Assembly (NCBI RefSeq): GCF_001982605.1
Contig: NZ_MLCN01000004.1
Coordinates: 1 to 64,000 of the forward strand
DNA: 64,000 nt
Source: Alkanindiges hydrocarboniclasticus
GTDB lineage: Bacteria > Pseudomonadota > Gammaproteobacteria > Pseudomonadales > Moraxellaceae
Reading direction: 5' to 3'
A program made the position numbers and the translations under genes. A model generated the notes under the pieces. The model did no database searches. It saw nothing but the letters and a program-made list of their open reading frames with translations, and was not told the DNA's origin. This document shows, piece after piece, positions 20,647 to 30,560 of the stretch (positions within the stretch are counted from its first letter, which is position 1; the number at the start of each line of letters is the position of its first letter).

Positions 20647-22188
20647 ATGTCTGATTTTCTAGCAGAAGAAGAGTTACTGGCAGCCATTGATATGGGCTCA
20701 AACAGTTTCCATCTGGCTATTGCCCGTCTGGATCATGGCGAAGTGCGCAAAGTGGCGTCAATGTCGGAAAAAGTCCAGCTTGCCGCAGGGCTTGATGAAA
20801 ATAATTATTTAAATGAAGCGGCCCAGCAGCGTGGACTGGAGTGCTTAAGCCGGTTTGTCGGGCGTCTTGGTTCGGTAACGCCCAACCGGCTGCGAATTGT
20901 GGCCACCAATGCATTGCGTCAAGCTGAAAACTCACAGGAGTTTATGCAGCGCGCCGCCGAAATTTTGCCAAAACCCATTGAAATTATTGCAGGCCGTGAA
21001 GAAGCCCGGCTGATCTATCTGGGCGTCTCACATACCATGGCCAATGGTGGACGCCGGCTGGTGGTGGATATTGGCGGTGGTTCGACTGAATTTATTATTG
21101 GTGAGGATTTTGAGCCGATCCATACCGAATCATTGCAAATGGGCTGCGTGGCCTATACCAAGGCATTTTTTGCCGATGGCATTATTAGTCCCAAGGCATT
21201 TGACCGGGCAGTGGCTGCAGCCAAAAAGGAAATCCGGGCCATTGCCAGTACTTATAAGGCAACTGGCTGGGATACCGTGGTGGGTTCTAGCGGAACCATC
21301 AAGGCCTGCCGTCAGGTACTGGTCAGCCTTGGCTTGAGTGATGCACAGGAAAATATTCTGTACTCCGGCTTGCAGGTACTCAAGGAGCGCCTGCTGAAGC
21401 TGGGTGATATCAGGCAGATTGATTTTGAAGGGTTGCGTGATGACCGCCGGGCCGTATTGCCGGCGGGTCTGGCTATTTTGTGGGCCATTTTTGATGTGCT
21501 TGAACTGGACAAAATGGCGTATTCCGATGGAGCCTTGCGTGAAGGGGTGATGTACGACCTGCTGGGCCGTTTTCGTCATGAAGACATCCGTGACCGCAGT
21601 GTGCAGGCCATGATGGCACGTTATCATGCTGACCAGCGGCAGGCAGAGCGGGTGGTCAGTACCGCCCGGCAATTGTTTGATCAGGTGGCGCCAACCTTGC
21701 AACTGGATGCCGACTGTGCTGATTTATTGCGTCGTGCTGCGTATTTGCATGAAATTGGGCTGGCCATTAGCCATGGGGGCTATCACCGCCATGGCGCTTA
21801 TCTGTTACAGCATTCGGATATTCCCGGCTTTTCACAGGTGGATCAAAGCCGCTTGGCCCTGCTGGTTGCCAGCCATCGCCGCAAGCTTAAGGCGGAGCAA
21901 AAGGAACAGGTGCTTAAGAGTGGTGGTATGCCATTGCTGCATTTGTGCCTGTTGTTGCGGTTGGCGGTTTTATTGCACCATAGCCGCAGTGACCAGCAAG
22001 TGCCTGAGGTGCAGCTTGCCATTAAGGATAGCCAGACCTGGCAGCTTGGCATTAATGACCACGGTCAGGCCAACCTGTTATTCCTGACCGATTTGCAGGA
22101 AGAGCAGCAACAGTTTGAGCACTGGGGCATTCATCTGGAAATACTCAATACATCGGCCCAACTTCATACATCGAAGCAAGAGGGATAG
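20647..22188 (+). CDS. ppx: Exopolyphosphatase
   Basis: A 513-residue Ppx/GppA phosphatase that releases phosphate from polyphosphate chains, and possibly hydrolyses pppGpp. Actin-like ATPase motifs are [16 protein letters not shown] near residues 13-28 and [13 protein letters not shown] near 141-153. The C-terminal HD-like region includes [19 protein letters not shown] (about 368-386). Full length supports Ppx over the shorter GppA. No ppk lies nearby. It diverges from trxA and is followed after seven bases by accA. Confidence 0.9.
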   Translation: MSDFLAEEELLAAIDMGSNSFHLAIARLDHGEVRKVASMSEKVQLAAGLDENNYLNEAAQQRGLECLSRFVGRLGSVTPNRLRIVATNALRQAENSQEFMQRAAEILPKPIEIIAGREEARLIYLGVSHTMANGGRRLVVDIGGGSTEFIIGEDFEPIHTESLQMGCVAYTKAFFADGIISPKAFDRAVAAAKKEIRAIASTYKATGWDTVVGSSGTIKACRQVLVSLGLSDAQENILYSGLQVLKERLLKLGDIRQIDFEGLRDDRRAVLPAGLAILWAIFDVLELDKMAYSDGALREGVMYDLLGRFRHEDIRDRSVQAMMARYHADQRQAERVVSTARQLFDQVAPTLQLDADCADLLRRAAYLHEIGLAISHGGYHRHGAYLLQHSDIPGFSQVDQSRLALLVASHRRKLKAEQKEQVLKSGGMPLLHLCLLLRLAVLLHHSRSDQQVPEVQLAIKDSQTWQLGINDHGQANLLFLTDLQEEQQQFEHWGIHLEILNTSAQLHTSKQEG

Positions 22189-22195
22189 CAAATTG

Positions 22196-23029
22196 ATGAA
22201 AGTAGAGCCTACTGTCTATGCGGCCTGGAAAACGGTGCAGATTGCACGGCATCCCGAGCGGCCACAGTTTCTGGATTATGTCGGTGAACTGTTTAGCGAG
22301 TTTGATCCCCTGCATGGCGACCGCCTGTATGGTGACGATGGTGCCATGATTGGCGGACTAGCGCGCTTTGATGGCCAGCCGGTGATGGTAATGGGCCAGC
22401 ATAAGGGCCGTAGTACCCGTGAGCGCCTGCAACATAATTTTGGCATGTGTAATCCGGAAGGCTATCGCAAGTCATTGCGCCTGCTTGAAATGGCCGAGCA
22501 TTACGGGCTGCCGGTATTTACCTTTATTGACACCATGGGTGCTTATCCGGGGGTCGGGGCCGAAGAGCGTGGTCAGGCCGAAGCCATTGCCCGCAATCTG
22601 GCAGCTTTGTCACGCCTGAAAGTTCCAGTGATTGCCACCGTGATTGGTGAGGGTGGCTCTGGCGGTGCGCTGGCCATTGGGGTAGCAGACCGGGTAATTA
22701 TGCTGTCGCACAGTATTTATTCAGTCATTTCACCGGAAGGCTGTGCGGCCATTTTGTGGAAAACCAATGAAAAAGCCGCACAGGCCAGTGAAGCCATGGC
22801 CATTACCGCCGATCGCCTATATGGCATGGGTATTATCGAGCATGTTATTGATGAAGGCGAAGGTGCCCATTTACAGCCGCTGGTGGTGATGGAGCGGCTG
22901 CATCAGGTGTTACGCGATTCGCTGGATGAGTTGTCATTAATGGAGAGTGAAGCGCGATGCCAGGCACGCTATCAACGTCTGATGCGTTTTGGCAGCAGCC
23001 AGTTACAAAACAGCTCCAGCAACAGCTAA
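22196..23029 (+). CDS. accA: Acetyl-CoA carboxylase carboxyltransferase alpha subunit
   Basis: A 277-residue alpha subunit of the carboxyltransferase that makes malonyl-CoA, partnered by AccD. I start at ATG 22196 ([14 protein letters not shown]), which has AGAGGG upstream and does not overlap ppx. The crotonase-like core shows [18 protein letters not shown] (about 117-134) and [12 protein letters not shown] (about 150-161). E. coli AccA is about 40 residues longer at the N-terminus; the shorter form is normal for the Acinetobacter group as I know it. Its 3' end overlaps tilS by 73 bases. Confidence 0.95.
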   Translation: MKVEPTVYAAWKTVQIARHPERPQFLDYVGELFSEFDPLHGDRLYGDDGAMIGGLARFDGQPVMVMGQHKGRSTRERLQHNFGMCNPEGYRKSLRLLEMAEHYGLPVFTFIDTMGAYPGVGAEERGQAEAIARNLAALSRLKVPVIATVIGEGGSGGALAIGVADRVIMLSHSIYSVISPEGCAAILWKTNEKAAQASEAMAITADRLYGMGIIEHVIDEGEGAHLQPLVVMERLHQVLRDSLDELSLMESEARCQARYQRLMRFGSSQLQNSSSNS

Positions 23030-24327
23030 GCCAGTTTGATCCACAGCAACAGTTTTTAGTGGCGTGCAGTGGTGGCCGTGATTCCTTAAGTCTGGCCTGT
23101 GCGCTGCATTTGCTGTGTCCGGGTCGGGTCCGTGTTGCTCATATCAATCATCAGCTACAGGCACCCGCTACCCAATGGGCCAACTGGCTGGCAGCACAAT
23201 GCCAGCAATGGCAGATACCCTGCACGGTGCAGGCTGTTGCAGTCGCGCCCGGTAATATTGAGGCGCAAGCCCGCAAGGCGCGCTATCAGGCTTTGTTTCA
23301 TCTGCTGCAAAATGACGAGATACTGGTGCTGGGTCACCACCAGCAGGATCAGGCAGAAACCATATTTTTGCGCTTAATGTCGGGCAGCGGGGTAAAAGGC
23401 CTGTCTGCCATGCAGGTGTTGGAACATCGCAAAACCAAATGGTTATGGCGGCCATTGCTGGATTGTTCTCGCCAGCAAATTACCGAACTGGCGGCATTAA
23501 TTTGCCCGGATTATATTGATGATCCGGCCAATCAACAGGCCAATTTTGACCGGGTGTTTTTGCGTCAGCAGGTCTGGCCACTGCTAAAAACCCGCTGGCC
23601 TGCAATGGATAGCACACTAAACCGCACTGCCTTGCTGATGCAGGATAGTCATGAGATTTTACAGGAAGTGCTGGCGCAGGACTGGTTGCAGTGTGGCGAC
23701 CAAAATGCGCTGGACATTCAACAAGTTAAATTATTGGGCCAGCCACGGCAGCGGTTATTATTATCGCGCTGGATGCAGGGCGCTGAGCAGTATGCACCAG
23801 CCTTTCATCTGGTTGAGCAGGTGCGGCAAACCCTACTGGATGCCCGTCAGGATGCAACGCCCAGAATTGAATGGCAGGGCTGGCAATTCCGGCGTTACCA
23901 GCATCAGGTGTACCGCCTGCCACAGCAACTGGAAAAGGCACAGGATATGCAGATTTTCTGGCCGCCTGAGCAAATACTTGAATTGCCTACCGGCCAGTGG
24001 CAATGGCAACCACAAAAATCTGGTTTTGCTAGCCAGCTAATGACGCAGCCATTGGTATTGCAGGCCCGTCGCGGTGGTGAGGTCATGCATGTGCAGGGGC
24101 GAGCAGGACACTGGCCGCTAAAAAAATGTTTGCAGGAAGCAAAAATCCCACCATGGCAGCGTGAACAGGTGCATCTTTTGTACGCTGGCGCGCAGCTTCT
24201 GGGTGTGTTTACTGCACAGGGTTTCTGGTGCAACCAGATGCAGGATTTGGTACAGGATGGCTGGCTGCCGTGTTTGGTTTCTTCAACACTTAATTTTAAA
24301 AAGGCTACCCAACAACATGAAATATAA
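22957..24327 (+). CDS. tilS: tRNA(Ile)-lysidine synthase
   Basis: A 456-residue ATP-dependent enzyme that converts C34 of the CAU-anticodon tRNA-Ile to lysidine, so that it reads AUA. The N-terminal PP-loop motif is SGGRDSLSL at residues 38-46. [20 protein letters not shown] (about 127-146) is the second conserved block. The C-terminal domain contains the TilS pattern around [20 protein letters not shown]. It overlaps the end of accA by 73 bases, an accA-tilS order common in gammaproteobacteria. Confidence 0.95.
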   Translation: MPGTLSTSDAFWQQPVTKQLQQQLSQFDPQQQFLVACSGGRDSLSLACALHLLCPGRVRVAHINHQLQAPATQWANWLAAQCQQWQIPCTVQAVAVAPGNIEAQARKARYQALFHLLQNDEILVLGHHQQDQAETIFLRLMSGSGVKGLSAMQVLEHRKTKWLWRPLLDCSRQQITELAALICPDYIDDPANQQANFDRVFLRQQVWPLLKTRWPAMDSTLNRTALLMQDSHEILQEVLAQDWLQCGDQNALDIQQVKLLGQPRQRLLLSRWMQGAEQYAPAFHLVEQVRQTLLDARQDATPRIEWQGWQFRRYQHQVYRLPQQLEKAQDMQIFWPPEQILELPTGQWQWQPQKSGFASQLMTQPLVLQARRGGEVMHVQGRAGHWPLKKCLQEAKIPPWQREQVHLLYAGAQLLGVFTAQGFWCNQMQDLVQDGWLPCLVSSTLNFKKATQQHEI

Positions 24328-25516
24328 AATGGATTCAGGTGAACTGGACAAACGCCTAAAGCAGTTCATTCCGTATTTGAGCAATCAGGTGCAGTATGCC
24401 CAGCGGGTACTGGGTTCGCAGCGCATTCAGCCGATTACTCAAAGCAACTGGTATCAGCCGCGGGAAATTGTACTGGGAAATCCGGCAGACCAGCCTGCAT
24501 TTTTGCCTCTTACCGACCAGTTTCCGCTGTCAGGGCAAGGCTGGCAGGCCATTGACCAGTACTTGTTAAAACACCAAACCCGTGCTTTTTTGGTGTTATG
24601 GAAAGGCCAGCTGGTGCATCAGTTTTATCATCAGTTTAAGCCGCACTATCAGTTTAATTCGATGTCAATGCTTAAAACACTGGTGGCACTAATGGTAGGC
24701 ATTGCCATTGATCAGGGCCTGATTGCGGATGTTCACGTAAAAGCTGCTGAGTTTTTGCCGGAATGGCAGCATGATCAGCGCCGTGAAATTAGCATTGAGC
24801 ATTTGCTGAGCATGCAGTCGGGATTAAAAAGTGATGTCAAGGTCGATGCCAAAACCTGGGTATTGCCGATTATTCCGTTGTATCTGGGTGATGAAATCGA
24901 GCGGACTGCACTGGCTTTGCCTGCGGTAGCCCCACCGGGACGTTATTTTGAATATAATAATTACAATACCCAGTTGCTGGGGATTATCTTGCAACGGGCC
25001 TCGGGCTTAAGCGCAGCTCAATTTCTCAGCAAGTATGTGTGGCAGCCATTACACTGTCACTCAGGATTTTTATGGTTGGATAAACCCAACGGTCAGGCGC
25101 GCACCTTTGGGGCTTTTTTTGCGCAGGCAGAGGACTGGTTGCGGGTTGGCCAGTTGTTTGTCAACCGGGGTCGTTTTCAGGGCCAGCAAATTGTGTCGGA
25201 ACAATGGCTGGATGAAATGCAGGTTCCGCGTAATACACCTGCACGTGGTGTGATGGATGGGCGTGCCGATTATGGCTACCAGTTATGGCTCAAGGCGCAT
25301 GACTATGGCCTGATCCGTGGCATTCCGTGGTATGAAGCTACGCATGCCACCACGGCATTTGCTGATGATGAACTGTTTTATTTTGAAGGCTTGCGTGGCC
25401 AGTGTTTATTCATTCATCCACGCCATGACCTGGTGGTGTTGCGGATGGGTGAGCGGCCCAAAAAAGACTGGGATATGAGCTGGATGATTAACCAGCTATG
25501 TCAGGCCTTACCTTAA
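24317..25516 (+). CDS. Serine hydrolase, beta-lactamase (class C-like) family
   Basis: A 399-residue protein of the beta-lactamase-related family. The catalytic SxxK is S117-M-L-K120, and the second motif YNN appears in RYFEYNNYNTQLLG. No clear signal peptide is visible from ATG 24317; an ATG at 24329 is equally possible. It may act on peptides, esters or cell-wall material, and a true beta-lactamase is unlikely without export. The start overlaps the tilS stop by 11 bases, implying coupled translation. Closest named relatives are EstB/AmpH-like hydrolases; substrate unknown. Confidence 0.8.
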   Translation: MKYKMDSGELDKRLKQFIPYLSNQVQYAQRVLGSQRIQPITQSNWYQPREIVLGNPADQPAFLPLTDQFPLSGQGWQAIDQYLLKHQTRAFLVLWKGQLVHQFYHQFKPHYQFNSMSMLKTLVALMVGIAIDQGLIADVHVKAAEFLPEWQHDQRREISIEHLLSMQSGLKSDVKVDAKTWVLPIIPLYLGDEIERTALALPAVAPPGRYFEYNNYNTQLLGIILQRASGLSAAQFLSKYVWQPLHCHSGFLWLDKPNGQARTFGAFFAQAEDWLRVGQLFVNRGRFQGQQIVSEQWLDEMQVPRNTPARGVMDGRADYGYQLWLKAHDYGLIRGIPWYEATHATTAFADDELFYFEGLRGQCLFIHPRHDLVVLRMGERPKKDWDMSWMINQLCQALP

Positions 25517-25546
25517 TTTTAGTGATTGAATATGAAAGAGGCAGCT

Positions 25547-26425
25547 ATGCACGCAGTAACATCCGGACAAGCACCTGAACAAGCCCATGAAACGGTAAGC
25601 CATAAAATTGCTTTTATTGGTGGTGGTAACATGGCACAGGCGCTGATTGGCGGCTTGCTGGCCCAGCAGTTTAAGGCGGCAGACATTACCGTGTCAGAGC
25701 CAGTAGAAGCCCTGCACGACACCTTGCGCGAGCTGGGCGTCAAGGTCACCACGGATAACCAGCAGGCAGTCCATGATGCTCGGGTGGTGGTGCTGGCAGT
25801 CAAGCCGCAGGTAATGGCTTTAGTGCTGGAACCCTTGCGTGACCAATTTAAGAATCAGTTAATTATTTCAATTGCAGCGGGTGTTACTATTTCCACGCTG
25901 TCACGCCTGCTAGGTAACTATCCGCGTATTGTACGGGCCATGCCCAATACGCCCGCCCTGATTCAGACCGGGGCAAGCGGTTTGTATGCTACGGCAGCGG
26001 TGGAAACGGCAGACCGTGCTTTGGCTACCACTGTATTGCAGGCCGCTGGTCTGGTACTGTGGGTAGAACAGGAACAGCAACTGGATGCAGTCACGGCGGT
26101 TTCGGGTTCTGGGCCTGCTTACTTTTTTTACCTGATGGAAGCCATGATTCAGGCTGGGCAGGATATGGGCTTGACGGAAGCACAATCCAAGGCACTTACC
26201 CTGCAAACTGCACTGGGCGCTGCTAAAATGGCCGTGAACAGTCCGCATTCACCAGCTCAGTTGCGCAAAAACGTTACCTCACCCAATGGCACCACGCAAG
26301 CGGCAATAGAAGCCATGGATGCCACCCAAGTGAATGTTCATATTCAACAGGCCTTGCAGGCTGCTGCCACGCGCAGTGCAGAATTGGCAATTGCGCTGGA
26401 ACACAGTAGCGCCACTGTAAAGTAG
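25547..26425 (+). CDS. proC: Pyrroline-5-carboxylate reductase
   Basis: A 292-residue ProC that makes proline from pyrroline-5-carboxylate with NAD(P)H. The Rossmann motif is IAFIGGGNMAQALIGG near residues 23-38. The C-terminal signature is VTSPNGTTQAAIEAM near 244-258. I chose ATG 25547 because AAAGAGG sits just upstream; an ATG at 25532 lies in that ribosome-binding region. About 20 extra polar residues precede the Rossmann fold. Probably transcribed with yggT downstream, a usual pairing. Confidence 0.94.
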   Translation: MHAVTSGQAPEQAHETVSHKIAFIGGGNMAQALIGGLLAQQFKAADITVSEPVEALHDTLRELGVKVTTDNQQAVHDARVVVLAVKPQVMALVLEPLRDQFKNQLIISIAAGVTISTLSRLLGNYPRIVRAMPNTPALIQTGASGLYATAAVETADRALATTVLQAAGLVLWVEQEQQLDAVTAVSGSGPAYFFYLMEAMIQAGQDMGLTEAQSKALTLQTALGAAKMAVNSPHSPAQLRKNVTSPNGTTQAAIEAMDATQVNVHIQQALQAAATRSAELAIALEHSSATVK

Positions 26426-26503
26426 TGATGAAAAAATTGTGTTGCCTCAACGCTACACTGGGTCAAAGACGCGTTAGTTAAATTTTAAATCTGGAACACA
26501 TGC

Positions 26504-27079
26504 ATGGAACCTCTTTCTTCGGTTTTGTTTAATCTTGTGATTAACATTGCAACACTGTTGATTTTTTTACGTTTTATCATGCAATTGGCCGCAGTGGATT
26601 ATTTTAATCCCGTGGTGCAGGCTACCATTAAGGCAACGCCTATGGTGGACATGTTTAGCCGGATTCTGCCAACGGTGGCCAATGGTCGCCTTAATCTGGC
26701 GGCACTGGTACTACTGGTATTGCTTAAGCTACTGGATTTAATGGGAAATGCCTACCTCAATGGATTGCCAGCGCCATTGCCGGTCGAGTTGTTAATGGCA
26801 ACCTTTTTATCGCTGATTCAGGGCTTATTGCGTTTTTGTCGTTATATTATTTTTGGTTCCATTATTTTAAGCTGGGTGACAGTCTTTACCAATGCACGCT
26901 CGCCATTTATTGATGTAATCTGGCAACTGGCCGAACCATTGCTGGCGCCGTTTCGCCGTATTTTGCCCAACACCGGTCCGCTGGACTTCTCACCCATTGT
27001 GGCCTTGCTGGCTATTTATATTGCCGAGCAACTGATGGCGCAGGCTGCGATGGTGCTGCTGGCATCAATTGGTTATTAA
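26504..27079 (+). CDS. yggT: YggT family membrane protein
   Basis: A 191-residue integral membrane protein with four predicted helices in two YggT repeats; the second repeat includes the diagnostic LLAPFRRILPNTGPLDFSP (about 145-163). YggT proteins often sit next to proC, as here, and have been linked to osmotic tolerance and, in Gram-positives, to division. The biochemical role is unknown. It converges with polA, with a bidirectional terminator between. Confidence 0.88.
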   Translation: MEPLSSVLFNLVINIATLLIFLRFIMQLAAVDYFNPVVQATIKATPMVDMFSRILPTVANGRLNLAALVLLVLLKLLDLMGNAYLNGLPAPLPVELLMATFLSLIQGLLRFCRYIIFGSIILSWVTVFTNARSPFIDVIWQLAEPLLAPFRRILPNTGPLDFSPIVALLAIYIAEQLMAQAAMVLLASIGY

Positions 27080-27137
27080 TGCCAAGGCCAACAGGGGATT
27101 TTGCAGGTTTCTGGTAAAAAGTGTGTAGGCAGGCAAA

Positions 27138-27168
27138 TAAAAAAGCATATCCATGGATATGCTTTTTT
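27138..27168. terminator. Bidirectional terminator between yggT and polA
   Basis: The core GCATATCCATGGATATGC is a perfect 18-base palindrome flanked by an A run on the left and a T run on the right. It therefore serves as a terminator for both converging transcripts. Confidence 0.85.
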
Positions 27169-27256
27169 GTTGTTTAGATGGCCTTTTTAACAGGCGGGAG
27201 TGTTAGTCAGCCTAAGGAGTTAAAAGCGCTACTTTAAAGGCTTGGTTATGAAAAGC

Positions 27257-30037
27257 TTAGTTATGCGCATCTTCCCAGTTTTTGCCTTTACCCACTTCCA
27301 CCAGTAACGGTACATCAATATGCACCACATCCTGCATGACCTGACTCAACGCGCTGGCCAGTGAATCAGCAATGGCGTCATCGACCTCAAACACCAGTTC
27401 ATCATGGACTTGCAACAGTAACATGGCCTGATCCTTAGGCAGCATGTGATCCACGGCAATCATGGCCTTTTTAATAATGTCAGCCGCGGAGCCTTGTAAG
27501 GGTGCATTGATGGCGGCGCGTTCAGCGGCCTGGCGCACCATGGCATTGCGTGCATTGACATCCGGCGTATACAGGCGACGGCCCATCAGGGTTTCCACAA
27601 AGCCCTGTTCGGACGCCAGCTTGCGGGTGTTTTGCATGTATTCATACACGCCGGGATAACGGGCAAAATACTGGTTAATATAGGACTGCGATTCCTGCCG
27701 CGACAACTTGAGCTGCTTGGATAACCCAAATGAGGACATGCCATATAGCAGGCCAAAATTAATGGTCTTGGCCTGACGACGCTGGTCATTGGTCACATCT
27801 TCCAGTGCAATGCCCAGTACCTCGGCAGCGGTGGCCTGATGAATGTCCAGCCCTTGCTGGAAAGCCCGCAACAGTGCTTCATCCTGTGAAAAATGGGCCA
27901 TCAGCCGCAGTTCAATTTGTGAATAATCCGCGGCCAGTAGCACACGGCCTTCCGGCGCAATAAAGGCCTTGCGGATTTGCCGGCCCGTTTGTCCGCGAAT
28001 GGGAATGTTTTGCAGGTTAGGATCGGTAGAAGACAAGCGCCCGGTTGCTGTTACTGCCTGATGATAACTGGTATGTACCCGGTTAGTACCCGGATCGGCC
28101 TGCGCAATCAGACGATCAGTATAGGTGCTTTTCAGCTTGCACAGGCTACGGTGTTCCAGCACGGTGGCGGCAATCGGGTGATCAATTTTTTCAAGCACGG
28201 CTTCGCCCGTGGCATATTGGCCGCTAGCGGTTTTTTTCCCGCCGGCAATGCCAATTTTATCAAACAGGATTTCACCCAGTTGTTTGGGCGATGACACATT
28301 AAACGGCTGGCCAGCCATTTCAATGACCTGCTGTTCCAGTGTGTCAATAAGGCCAGAAAACTCATCACCCAGTTTGGCCAGAAACCGGGTATCCAGCTTG
28401 ATACCACAGCATTCCATGTGGGTTAAAATTTGTGCGACGGGCAGTTCCAGTTTTAGTAACAACTGTTCGAGAGCCGGGTCTTCTTTCAGCTTGCGACTAA
28501 ATACTTCATACAGGCGATAAGTCACATGCGCATCTTCACAGGCATATGGTGCGGCCTGTTCCAGTGGAACCTGATTAAAGGTAAGCTGCTTGACGCCTTT
28601 GCCCGCCACATCCTCAAAGGTGGTGGTCATGTGGCTTAAATACAGGCGCGCCACATCATCCATGCCATGCCGGGTGGCCGTTGGATTAAGCACATAAGAC
28701 GCCAGCATGGTGTCAAACACCCAGCCTTTTAAATTGATGCCATGGTTTTTAAACACATGTGCGTCATATTTTAAGTGATGGCCAATCTTGCCAATCGCGG
28801 CATTTTCAAAATACGGTTTAAGCTGTTCTAAAATAAGTTCACGGTTTAACTGTTCGGGTGCATCCAGATAATCATGCGCCAGCGGAATGTAAAAAGCTTC
28901 CTGTGCATCAAAGGCAAAGGACAGGCCAACAATTTGTGCAATCCGGTAATCCAGACTGGTGGTTTCGGTATCAATGACAAAATGATCAGCGTTTTGCAGG
29001 CGTTTAAAAAAGTCATCAAACTGCGCTTGGGTTAAAATGGTGTGATAGTGCGCAGTGCCCAGCTTGTCATCACTGCTGCTACTTTCCGACAGGCTGTCAA
29101 ATGCCTGATTAGTCTGTTGCTGGGTATCTTCAGTTTGCGTGCCCAGCTTTTGGGTGGCTAAGCGGTCAGGATTGTTAGGATGCTCCAGCGACTGCAACTG
29201 GCTTCTAAATTCCAGCTCGGTATACAAGCGACGCAATTCCTCAACATTGGGATTGCCCAGTTTGAGTTCCGTCCAGTCCAGTCCTACGGGCAAGTCACAC
29301 ACAATGGTGGCCAACTGGTGATTGAGCGGAATACTGTCCTGATGATCGCGGATATTCTGGCCCAGCTTGCCTTTAATCTTGTCCAGATTTTGCAGGATGC
29401 CATCAATGTTATTATATTCCTGCAACAGCTTGGCGGCAGTTTTGGTACCCACGCCCGGAATGCCCTTGATACCATCAGACGCATCACCCATCAGGGTGAG
29501 ATAATCCACAATCTGCTGTGGCCAGACCCCAAATTTTTCAAATACGCCCTGGGTATCCAGCACGCGGTCACGGAAGCTGTCTTCCAGATTCACGCAATCA
29601 TTCACCAGTTGGGCCATGTCCTTGTCACCGGTAGAAATCAGCACATGATGGCCTTGCTGGCAGGCGCGCTTGGTTAGCGTTCCCATCAGGTCATCGGCCT
29701 CAACACCGGGCAGGATCAGCAATGGAATACCCAAGGCGCGAATCACCGCATGCAGGTAGGGAATCTGTTCTGCCAGCTCGGAGGGCATGGGCGGACGATC
29801 ACCCTTGTAATCACTGGACAGCTTATGCCGAAAAGTAGGTTCTGGCGTGTCAAATACCACCGCCATGTGGGTGGGCTGGGTACGGCGCATGAGTTTTTGA
29901 ATGGCTGATAACGCACCACGTACTGCATTGGTGGTCAGTCCGGTGGAGGTGGTTAACGGTGGCAATGCATGAAATGCCCGAAACAGGTAATACGAACCAT
30001 CAACCAGTACAAAGGGGGGCATGTCATCTTTCATCAT
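27257..30037 (-). CDS. polA: DNA polymerase I
   Basis: A 926-residue polymerase used in Okazaki fragment maturation and repair. All three domains look intact: the 5'-3' exonuclease (about 1-290, LVDGSYYLFRAFHA, GVEADDLMGTL, and the HhH region GIPGVGTKTAAKLL); the proofreading 3'-5' exonuclease with DTETTSLD; and the polymerase with DYSQIELR, the O-helix block RRQAKTINFGLLYG and QVHDELVFEV. The Asp/Glu of the proofreading motif are kept, unlike in some bacteria. A Thr/Ser/Gln-rich linker near 295-325 joins the first two domains. Its promoter must lie in the 30038-30560 gap. Confidence 0.97.
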   Translation of the reverse strand: MMKDDMPPFVLVDGSYYLFRAFHALPPLTTSTGLTTNAVRGALSAIQKLMRRTQPTHMAVVFDTPEPTFRHKLSSDYKGDRPPMPSELAEQIPYLHAVIRALGIPLLILPGVEADDLMGTLTKRACQQGHHVLISTGDKDMAQLVNDCVNLEDSFRDRVLDTQGVFEKFGVWPQQIVDYLTLMGDASDGIKGIPGVGTKTAAKLLQEYNNIDGILQNLDKIKGKLGQNIRDHQDSIPLNHQLATIVCDLPVGLDWTELKLGNPNVEELRRLYTELEFRSQLQSLEHPNNPDRLATQKLGTQTEDTQQQTNQAFDSLSESSSSDDKLGTAHYHTILTQAQFDDFFKRLQNADHFVIDTETTSLDYRIAQIVGLSFAFDAQEAFYIPLAHDYLDAPEQLNRELILEQLKPYFENAAIGKIGHHLKYDAHVFKNHGINLKGWVFDTMLASYVLNPTATRHGMDDVARLYLSHMTTTFEDVAGKGVKQLTFNQVPLEQAAPYACEDAHVTYRLYEVFSRKLKEDPALEQLLLKLELPVAQILTHMECCGIKLDTRFLAKLGDEFSGLIDTLEQQVIEMAGQPFNVSSPKQLGEILFDKIGIAGGKKTASGQYATGEAVLEKIDHPIAATVLEHRSLCKLKSTYTDRLIAQADPGTNRVHTSYHQAVTATGRLSSTDPNLQNIPIRGQTGRQIRKAFIAPEGRVLLAADYSQIELRLMAHFSQDEALLRAFQQGLDIHQATAAEVLGIALEDVTNDQRRQAKTINFGLLYGMSSFGLSKQLKLSRQESQSYINQYFARYPGVYEYMQNTRKLASEQGFVETLMGRRLYTPDVNARNAMVRQAAERAAINAPLQGSAADIIKKAMIAVDHMLPKDQAMLLLQVHDELVFEVDDAIADSLASALSQVMQDVVHIDVPLLVEVGKGKNWEDAHN

Positions 30038-30560
30038 TTAAAATAGCCATTTTCCAAGAGGTAGAATTGAATACTTGCGCACAGGATAATGTGCATCACG
30101 TCGGTTTCATTCCAGCCGGACCTGTGCAGAATAACACGAAAAAACCTGAAAATAAGTGCCTACCCAGCATGGGCATTAAGCAGCAGGGGTGTGATTTTCA
30201 ACCAGAAGCCAAATGTGTCCAAATTGAAAATGCAGTAGCGGTTCAGCAGGAAAAATGATGCAAAAAATACGGTGTTAACATCCTGTACGTGAAGATTAAT
30301 ATGGAGCAAAAAGCACAAATTTCAACAGTCAGTTGTGGTTTAAAGTACGGCTTTTGTGCATTGTGAGTTGATGAATTTTAAAATAAAAATATAAAAACGC
30401 AAAAAAGGTTTTGCAATGGATTCAGGTTTTTATGGTTATTATTCAGTAGGGCAAACTCGTGATTAGGCAAATTTGTTAAATTAAGCCTTTACATAAACTA
30501 AATTTTTAATCTATTGCATTGCGGTACGATGAAAAATAAGTAAAACAAGGATAAGGTTCG
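30038..30560. other. Divergent intergenic region between polA and the DUF2339 gene
   Basis: About 520 bases, strongly AT-rich after about 30290. A plus-strand frame at 29959-30258 overlaps the polA start and has no ribosome-binding site, so I reject it. A TTGCAT (30515-30520) with TAAGTA 17 bases on is a weak promoter candidate for the downstream gene. I see no hairpin with a T run, so a small RNA is neither supported nor excluded. Confidence 0.4.

Noticed and set aside
24317-25516. A true class C beta-lactamase resistance gene
   Set aside because: SxxK and YxN are present, but I see no signal peptide and the wider sequence fits the broad serine-hydrolase family.
29959-30258. A 99-codon plus-strand frame overlapping the polA start
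   Set aside because: Overlaps a certain gene, lacks a ribosome-binding site and has no protein-like pattern.
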